Source: Solanum dulcamara (lineage: Eukaryota; Streptophyta; Magnoliopsida; Solanales; Solanaceae). From it: DNA of 64,000 nt. Made by a program: the position numbers and the translations under genes. Every line of letters starts with the position of its first letter. Positions within the stretch are counted from its first letter, which is position 1. The notes below the pieces were generated by a model. That model worked only from the letters and a program-made list of their open reading frames with translations. It was not told the DNA's origin and did not search any database. Of this stretch, positions 57,131 through 64,000 are shown one piece after another. The stretch covers positions 54,669,732 through 54,733,731 of the forward strand of contig NC_077248.1 in NCBI RefSeq assembly GCF_947179165.1, written 5' to 3'.

Positions 57131-58381
57131 GAGACTAGCCATAGCATATAGAAGGTTTGAACCTCCGCCTGGACCCGAAGTTCCACCTCTTTGATTATCT
57201 CGGACTGGGAGTGCCGCGGTAAAAGATTGGCCTCTATCGCCCCACATCAGACACTCTCTTTGAAAATGGCCTATCTTGCCATATTTGTAGCACCCATTGG
57301 CACCTTCTCTACATTCTTCCAAATAGAGTTTACCACATTTGTTGTAAGGTGGTTTCCCTTTCGAACCTTGAGTCACACTCCTTTGGGATTGAAAACCCTA
57401 GGTTCTGAAATTCTAGTGTCTCTATGACTTCTTCTCATACCTGTAATTGGGTGCAGGAGCACTTGCTGATAATGGAGCATAGTTTGAAGACCTCTTTTGA
57501 AAAAAAGGACTTTTTCCCTTTTCTTTCTTTTGCTCATTCTCTTGCCCAGATGATTTGGCTTTATTTCTCAAGTGCTCCGCTTTATCTTTCTTCTTATGCT
57601 CCTTAACCTGTTGAGCATAAACCATGAGCCTGGAAATATCCATGTCAGAAATCAATAATGAGTCCTTACACTCCTTCTTCACATTCTTGCCCAGACCGAA
57701 GACAAACTTTTTTATCTTAGATCTCATATCTAGGATCATCGCTAGAGAATATCTGGATAGCCGAATAAACTTAAGATCGTACTCTTTCACTGTCATTCCC
57801 TCTTGTTTCAGGTTCACAAACTCTTCAACATTGGCCTACCATTCTCTAGGAAAGAAATGATCAAGGAAAGCACCCTCAAATTCATCCCAAACAGCAGGCT
57901 CAGGATCCTCACCTCTACCTTCTTCCCATTGGTTGTACTAAACATTTTCCACATCCTTGAGCTAATAAGAAACCATTTTAACTCCCTCAAACTCAGTATC
58001 ATGCATCATCTTTGGTATTTTCTACATCTCATCAACAAAGTTATGGGGGTCCTCCTCAACCTTAGAACTTATGAAAACTAGTGGGTTCATCCTCAAGAAA
58101 TTTTGGATCCTTACTGAAACTAATGGCTCTTGGGATCTAGATCTAGGAAATGATGAACTATAGTTACCATTCTGGGCTACTATCAACTGAGTGAGCATGT
58201 AAATTGCTTCTCTGAAATCTGCCTCTAAAGTAGGAATCAACAAAGTAGTAGGCATTTGGGGTTCCTTCATAGATCACATAGGTCGACCCCTAGTTCTCGC
58301 TTTAAAGGGTGGAGGTATCTCATAAGGTGGAACCTCGATGTTAGCGACATTCCTCTAACTTGCAGTACATTTAAGAGGCAT
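57131..58381 (-). pseudogene. Gypsy C gag
   Basis: ATG at 58381 (MPLKCTAS, then stop) is in the family position after the leader. Segments: NVANIEVPPYEIPPPFKART; LEADFREAIYMLTQLIVAQN; VRIQNFLRMNPLVFISSKVE; WDEFEGAFLDHFFPREW, the retrotransposon gag core; VNLKQEGMTVKEYDLKFIRL; KKFVFGLGKNVKKECKDSLL; a basic linker; and a zinc knuckle CYKYGKIGHFQREC (about 57325-57285), where the second Cys is Tyr. The central part 57817-57422 is open for 131 codons. Stops lie at 58357, near 58000 and near 57420. It would encode the capsid and nucleocapsid protein. Confidence 0.85.
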
Positions 58382-58580
58382 TATCTGCAAATACCTAAAT
58401 GCACGAATTAGAAAGGAACTTTGTTGTGTAAAACTCTTTTCACAAACTTAGAATGTAAAGAAATGAAATAATTCCTAATGCCCTATAGCTTGTTGATTAT
58501 AAGTGTAATGCAAAACACACCCAAAAGCAAGACTCTACTAGATACTACTTCATAGATACCCTAGGACTCTTGAACTTTGG

Positions 58581-58592
58581 GCTCTAATATTA
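58581..58592 (-). promoter_or_regulatory. Primer binding site of gypsy C (degenerate)
   Basis: Read on the minus strand TTAATATTAGAGC-like, several changes from TGGTATCAGAGC. Identified by its place four bases inside the 5' LTR. Confidence 0.65.
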
Positions 58593-58596
58593 AGTT

Positions 58597-59912
58597 TGTC
58601 AAGCCCCGAGAGGGTAACCTAAGGCGTGGCAGATATTCTAAGACCATTGTTGGCCCCAAGAGGACCACTTGGTCTAATCACTCTCTCAAATTCTCAGTAG
58701 AAGACTCAAGAAATCAAATAATAACACTCAAGTGGGCTAACATCTCAACAACTCAATGAGGGGTAATTTAAAAGCCAAGTCAATCTCATAATAAAAGTCT
58801 CAAAATACTCAAGGTATAAGGTAACTCAATTTCATGACTCAATACTTAAAAGTAAGATTTAAAATAGACTCTAAAAGAAAAAATCTAACTCTGTCTATTA
58901 AGCCTCTATAAACTATCAAGAAGGTACCGAGACAAGCTCGAGGCTACCACATAATAAACTACTCATAAGTAATAACTGAAATAGATGTGATTCCTCCAAA
59001 AGCAAGGAGGTCTCATCACTATCAAGAAGGAAATAATCTCTAACAAAATGCCTATTGATGATCTCTAGCACCTGTATTTGCATAATAAAATAATGTAGGC
59101 CAAATAACGTTGGTACATGGAATGTACGAGTATGTAAAATAGTTGAAGGAAACATAATTCAACAACTATACCTCAAGTAAAATCAACTCAAAGGCATCTT
59201 AATCAAATCAAAATAGTCTGCAAGTTTATGATGAAAAAGATTTAAAAAAAGACTATAGAATATGCAACTCGCCAAATCCAATCAATCATTTTTAGGAAGT
59301 TTTTCTAACCGACAACCATCACTTATGAGATAATGATGATACATCTCTTTGCACTGTCATTGTAGAGCTGTTTAATATATTGCTAGGGTAAGGGATGATC
59401 AAACTCAATGGATCCACAATAAATAAAATCCATCATTTTTGGGACTTGAGAGGCATGCCTCTATCTTACACTGGCTATGTAGTTTATAGGGTTTGAATTG
59501 TTATTTACTCTTACCCAAGTTAGTGCTTCATACTACTTCCAAAGACTCAATGTGCTCATAGGTTCAATCAATTCATTATAATCAAATCAACTCATTTAGT
59601 CTCATTCGACTCTTATCAATCTCAACTCATCTAAATCATCAAACTCTTATGTGTAAAACATGCATTCGACTCATTCATAACACCTCAAGACTCTATCTCA
59701 AATCAATCATGTAGATCAATGCTCATTCTCTTTCAAGCCTCAATAAAATATGCATAGACTCAATTTAAAAGACATAATATGCTAAATGCATATAAATCAT
59801 TCTCCTCATCTCAAAATAAATGCATATACTACAAAAATCATCAACTTAGCAGGGGATCATGGGAATGAAATCATGAACAGTCAATGAAGAACTCAAATCT
59901 TAAGAATTAATA

Positions 59913-59958
<46 letters not shown>

Positions 59959-60749
59959 AGAGAGAGAGAGAGAGAGAGAACTCGATAAGGAATTACATAA
60001 TAACTCAAGAACTCATGTCAAACGGGATAAGAACCCAAACTCAATTCTCAATTATGATAAAAGGAATATGTAGGGCACATGGACAAACTTAGTCCAACAT
60101 TGTGATTAGCCTTACATACATTGAAATTCAAGGAACGATCGAAATTTGAAGGAATTGCTCGAAGACTCTTGAACCCTATCTTTCTTTCTTTTCTCCAATC
60201 GCTTCTCTCAAAAAACATATGAGTGTGAATGAGAGAAAACCCCTATTGGTTATGTTAAAGGAATGATTTTTGATTCCTAAATGTGTAGGGTTCAGTTTGA
60301 AAAAAGTAGAAAAGGACTGTAATGCCCTTTATTAAAACTGAATCGGGCACTTTCACGGACGTCCATCATGGTCCGTATAACTCACCATGGTCTGTGGTGA
60401 GTTCCTGTGGTCCCTGACTTAGACTGGCTTGGAAGGGTGGCCACCACGGAGAAAACCAAGCTCATGGTGGTCACCATAGGTCGTGGTCCTGTCCTGTGGT
60501 CCTTGCTTCTCCAAGGTCCTAGGGTTAAGGATCACGTACAGCCTCATGGTCCATGGTAAGTACTACGGGCTGTAGAGCCCTTCGTGATCCCTTTCTTGCT
60601 CTTTTTACTTGGTGCCAGGCCTCTTCACGAACACTCTTCACGGGCTATGAAGAGCAATAAGGCATGTGAAGGGTCTCGCAGCCAGTCTCTGATGCAAATT
60701 CTCATATCATTTCGAGTTAGTTCTGGCAAGGGTCTTCAGGGGTGTTATA
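58597..60749 (-). repeat. 5' LTR of gypsy C
   Basis: In plus orientation TGTCAAGCCCCGAG...GGGTGTTATA, 2153 bp. The last bases should be TTACA as in the 3' LTR, so C changed to T. It contains the (TA)n/(AG)n run and a cluster of CACGG/CCGTG words at 60350-60680. Confidence 0.87.
59914..59979. repeat. (TA)n followed by (AG)n microsatellite
   Basis: About 20 TA units, then AAAGAGAGAG... over about 24 bases, at the same LTR position as 53848-53944. Confidence 0.95.
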
Positions 60750-61466
60750 GAAGAATGGTAGACCACATGGTGATTTGGTCATAGAAAAGTCACTATGATG
60801 TGGCTGTTAGGAGGGCCTTATTCTTGGTATGAAGGAGTTGGATCCCAAGGCCCTCTGAGTCTGTGGGAGTAGTAATATTTTCCTAACTCGAGATATTATT
60901 TGAGAAAAATAATTTAGACTGACGTATTATTTTTTTCCCCAAAAATGTTGCTAAAATGTGTTAGAACAACAGTGATAGATGTGCATTTCAGGTCGGTTAT
61001 TTTTGCATAGAGAATAATATCATCGGCAAAAAGCAGTTGGAAAATAGGAGGGTCCTAAGAGACAATTTTATATGTGTCCATTGATAGAGGTCTACTATGA
61101 GGTTAACTTGTCTAGAAAATCTTTTAATGCAAAGTATGAAGATGTTTTCGAGTGATAAAAAAAGTATTCCATAGCAGGACAATTAATAAGGATCGAGATC
61201 GATGGACTAGATATGCAGGACATGTTCAATTTGACAAGGTTGAAGAAAAATGAAAGTAAATTAGATTATTCCTAATAAGAGATCATTTCAAATGATCAAA
61301 AGCTTTTTTCAAGTCCAATTTTATCATGATATAAGCCTTTCTACCCTTAGTGTTCTTAAAAATCAAAAAGTTCTTGAACAATAATGATATCAAGCAGGAC
61401 GATTTTTAAGAAACTAGATTGTGTAGGTCCAATGATGTCACTAAGAAAAGGTTTGATGCAATTAAG
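60750..61466 (-). pseudogene. LINE C reverse transcriptase remnant
   Basis: Minus-strand segments in order: KPFLSDIIGPTQSSFLKNRP (about 61460-61400), TKGRKAYIMIKLDLKKAFDH (about 61355-61290) with the motif A Asp, LLFADDIILYAKITDLK (about 61040-60985) with the FADD active site intact, and GLGIQLLHTKNKALL (about 60865-60820), the segment after the thumb. Most of the region between motifs A and C is out of frame. It is cut at 60750 by gypsy C and continues at 50144. Confidence 0.8.
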
Positions 61467-61814
61467 TATTAACTATTGTTTTGTATATCATTAATATGTT
61501 ATATATATAATAGTAATACACTTATATATAATATTATTCTATTTGTGTACATTATTAATATACTATATATAATAGTAATGTAAATATTATTATTATTCAT
61601 CATTTTTATTCAATAAGTTTACAACAAATGAGTTGTAAAATTTAATATATACTCATAATATTAAATTACTTTTGTTAAATTATTGAATTCAAATTCTTGT
61701 ATGTTAATGTTAAAAATATTTAAACCTAAAACATATATAATTATGTAAAACTTAAATTGGGACAAAAGGACTGGCATATAATATTTTAAAATTACGTACG
61801 TAGTACTATAAATT
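61467..61814. other. AT-rich DNA, no gene seen
   Basis: TATATATAATAGTAATA-type sequence with no frame or clear repeat borders. The part next to LINE C probably includes the old target site. Confidence 0.5.
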
Positions 61815-64000
61815 TGTCACGACCCGAGACTACCCCTAGTCAAGACCCGATGCTCAAAACCACAAATGACCCCACTAACCTCATGGCATGGCATGGCATG
61901 ACACTAAGAATAACATGAAATACGAACTGAGATATAAATGTGAAAGTTAAGTCTAAAATCTCTATATAAGCCCATACATGGAAAAGCAAATATCTAATAA
62001 ATACTCAAAAGATGAAACTACATCTACCTTTCTGAAAGCCTCTACTAGTATGAGTTGCTATGACAAACCCCTAGATAACTCCAAATGTTTGAAAACTTAA
62101 ATTATAATAAACTGAAAAGAAGCATAAGATTATCCTGGAATAATGATGACTCACTAAAACTAGCTAACTAGATCTGTACTAACAGTGAGAGTGATACTGA
62201 GCATCAAAACCTATATTAGCAAACAATATATGCAGAAAGTATGTTTTCAGTACTTTGAATGTACTGATTATGGGAAATATACATAATAAAACATGATAAC
62301 TGAACATACTAAATCTATAAAAACATGTTGATGCAATGACGAAGTAAATAACATGAAAATTGAATAACTGAACTGATATAACTGAAATACTAGATTAATG
62401 CAATAACTAAAAACTGACTATGGGAGTAAATAAAACTGACATATAATCATATGAGCTACAACATGGAGTCTGGTGTACTACCCCACCAAAAGGGCCCAAT
62501 ATACTTGCCAAGGTATAAAGGCATGAATCTGAGTTATTGTGGATCCACTAAGCTAATGTCAATCTAAGATAGACCTATGGTGGCACATAGTTCTGGGACT
62601 TAGAGATTGCTACTAAAGGTCCATGGATGCTGACCATAAACCTTTATTCCTAATCCTCTCGGTGCTAAGTGTTACTCGCATGAAAAATATGCATATAACT
62701 GATACAATAATAATTTGATAATACTATAATTCTGATAAACTAATAATACTGAGTAGCTCATGAATCATGATTTAAAAACTGATAATAATCGAAGATATTT
62801 TATCTGAAAGCATCATAAATCATGATAATATATTGAAAGATACTTTATCTTAAAGCATCTAAAATCATGAAAGTATGATAATCTAATACATACTTCTGAA
62901 ATTACATAATCATAGATCATGAAGATACTTGTATGCTATGGGTTCATAAAATTATCATTGAAAACATGCAATTATCTTTAAATCATGAAATTGAATATCA
63001 TACTTGAAGATAAATAAAATTCAACAAGGACCCATGAAGATCAAAGAAACTCTAGGTTTTGTAGAATCATAGAACTTGAAGAATTAGGATATTCTGTGGG
63101 ATTCAATGAGTGAGAGGAACTCATTGATAAAATTCCACATACCTGGAATAAAACTCCTAGCTTGAATCTTAGAATGGAGGCTTGAAGCTTGGAACCCTTG
63201 TTCTTGGCTTGAGAGAAGACTTGAGATAGAAAAAATCTCAATTGGGTGAGTTTTAAAAGAATGAGATGTTAGGCTCCCTAGGAATCAGTTAATCTCACTT
63301 AGAATAGCCAAAATGACGTAGTATAAGATTAGAAGAATGAAAAAATAAATAAAAAGCCCCTGATTAAAATCTTTCGAAAGGCTTCTATGGGTGGCATCTA
63401 CGAACCGTAGTCCTTTCTAAGGACCGTAGAAGCCTTTCCGTAGAAATTAGAAAAGATTAAAGGGTTTCTAAATTTTCAATTCATGAGACCCTTTTACGCT
63501 CCATAATTCAAACCACGAAACGTGTTGTTCATCTGTAGAAGATTCATACTGAGATTCTAAGTTTCCAAACTTTGGATCCACGACACACTTTTTGTGGGCT
63601 ATAGCCAACTACAACTCATAATTGGTGCTCGTGGAATCAGGTTTAGTATGATCTCTGAAGATTGATATACGAATTTATCTATGATCTATTGATCAATCTA
63701 CAAGCCATAAACATGACTCATAAAATTTAGAAAACATTTCTTAGTTCTGAAGTTTCAAGACTTGATTTATGAAGCCCTTCCACGACCTATAAACACAACC
63801 ATGACCTATAATTTTAACTCGTCTTATTCAAAGTCAATTTTTCCAACTTTTGAATCTCGATCTACGACTTTGATTCACGACTCATAAAGGGTTTTACAGG
63901 TTGTAAACACAACTAATAAATCTCAGAGCTAATTTTCCTAATTTCTAAAGTTCCATATACAGATCTCATATATGGTTTGTGGTTCTATTAACGATCCGTA
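61815..64000 (-). repeat. Partial gypsy LTR running off the window
   Basis: Starts TGTCACGACCCGAGAC at 61815 in plus orientation, like the LTR of gypsy B. It carries shared segments such as TGTGGATCCACTAAG and TCTCGGTGCTAAGTG in the same order. From 63360 to the window end a cluster of ACGAACCGTAG, CGTAGAAG and ACGACTCATAA words occurs. No primer site lies left of it, so this is an outer end: either the 3' LTR of a minus-strand element that continues to the right, or a solo LTR. Confidence 0.75.

Overview
The window looks like a repeat-dense, gene-poor stretch of a flowering-plant nuclear genome, most likely a nightshade (Solanaceae). The basis is the mix of families: Tekay-type Ty3/gypsy chromoviruses with about 2 kb LTRs, a SIRE-type Ty1/copia element with an envelope-like ORF, L1-clade LINEs with DUF4283 ORF1 proteins, a CACTA transposon with a PttA transposase gene, an Au SINE end and a Tourist-like MITE. 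The species call is inference. I found no intact host protein gene, tRNA, rRNA or CRISPR array. Every coding stretch that I recognise is a transposable-element gene carrying stops, frameshifts or deletions.

Layout. 1-1055: AT-rich DNA ending in a possible Tat/Ogre LTR-end remnant. 1061-5290: 3' half of a SIRE-like copia element (RNase H tail, envelope-like ORF, polypurine tract, 3' LTR). 5291-8968: mostly unrecognised AT-rich DNA, with a 58 bp Au SINE 3' end between 20 bp target duplications. 8969-13105: a CACTA element with 3 bp target duplication, subterminal GCGACGGAC arrays, a broken multi-exon PttA gene on the minus strand and a 155 bp tandem repeat. 13280-16430: degenerate DNA with weak signs of a MULE carrying a Ulp1/DUF1985-type gene.

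17000-32491 is an L1-type LINE (LINE A, minus strand) split by a full-length Tekay element (gypsy A, plus strand, 18424-27475) with target duplication TGACC. 32715-46277 is a second Tekay-like element (gypsy B, minus strand). Its leader holds a Tourist-like MITE, and the core of its reverse transcriptase is replaced by LINE B (about 37025-41780). Gypsy B itself sits inside a repeat rich in the word GATGTATC. 46560-48496 ends in an orphan LTR. 48726-61466 is LINE C (minus strand, 5' truncated), split by gypsy C (minus strand, about 50145-60749). Gypsy C lost its RNase H and most of its integrase by internal deletion, and its 3' LTR is interrupted by a solo LTR of another Tekay-like family (51430-53812, target duplication TGAAC). 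61815-64000 is part of one more minus-strand LTR that leaves the window.

The parts do not work together as a pathway. They record successive insertions, and many of the broken residues are Cys-to-Tyr, Glu-to-Lys and Gln-to-stop changes, as expected from C-to-T decay of methylated, silenced DNA. The insertion order can be read from the nesting: the LINEs and the GATGTATC repeat are older than the gypsy elements that split them, and the solo LTR is younger than gypsy C.
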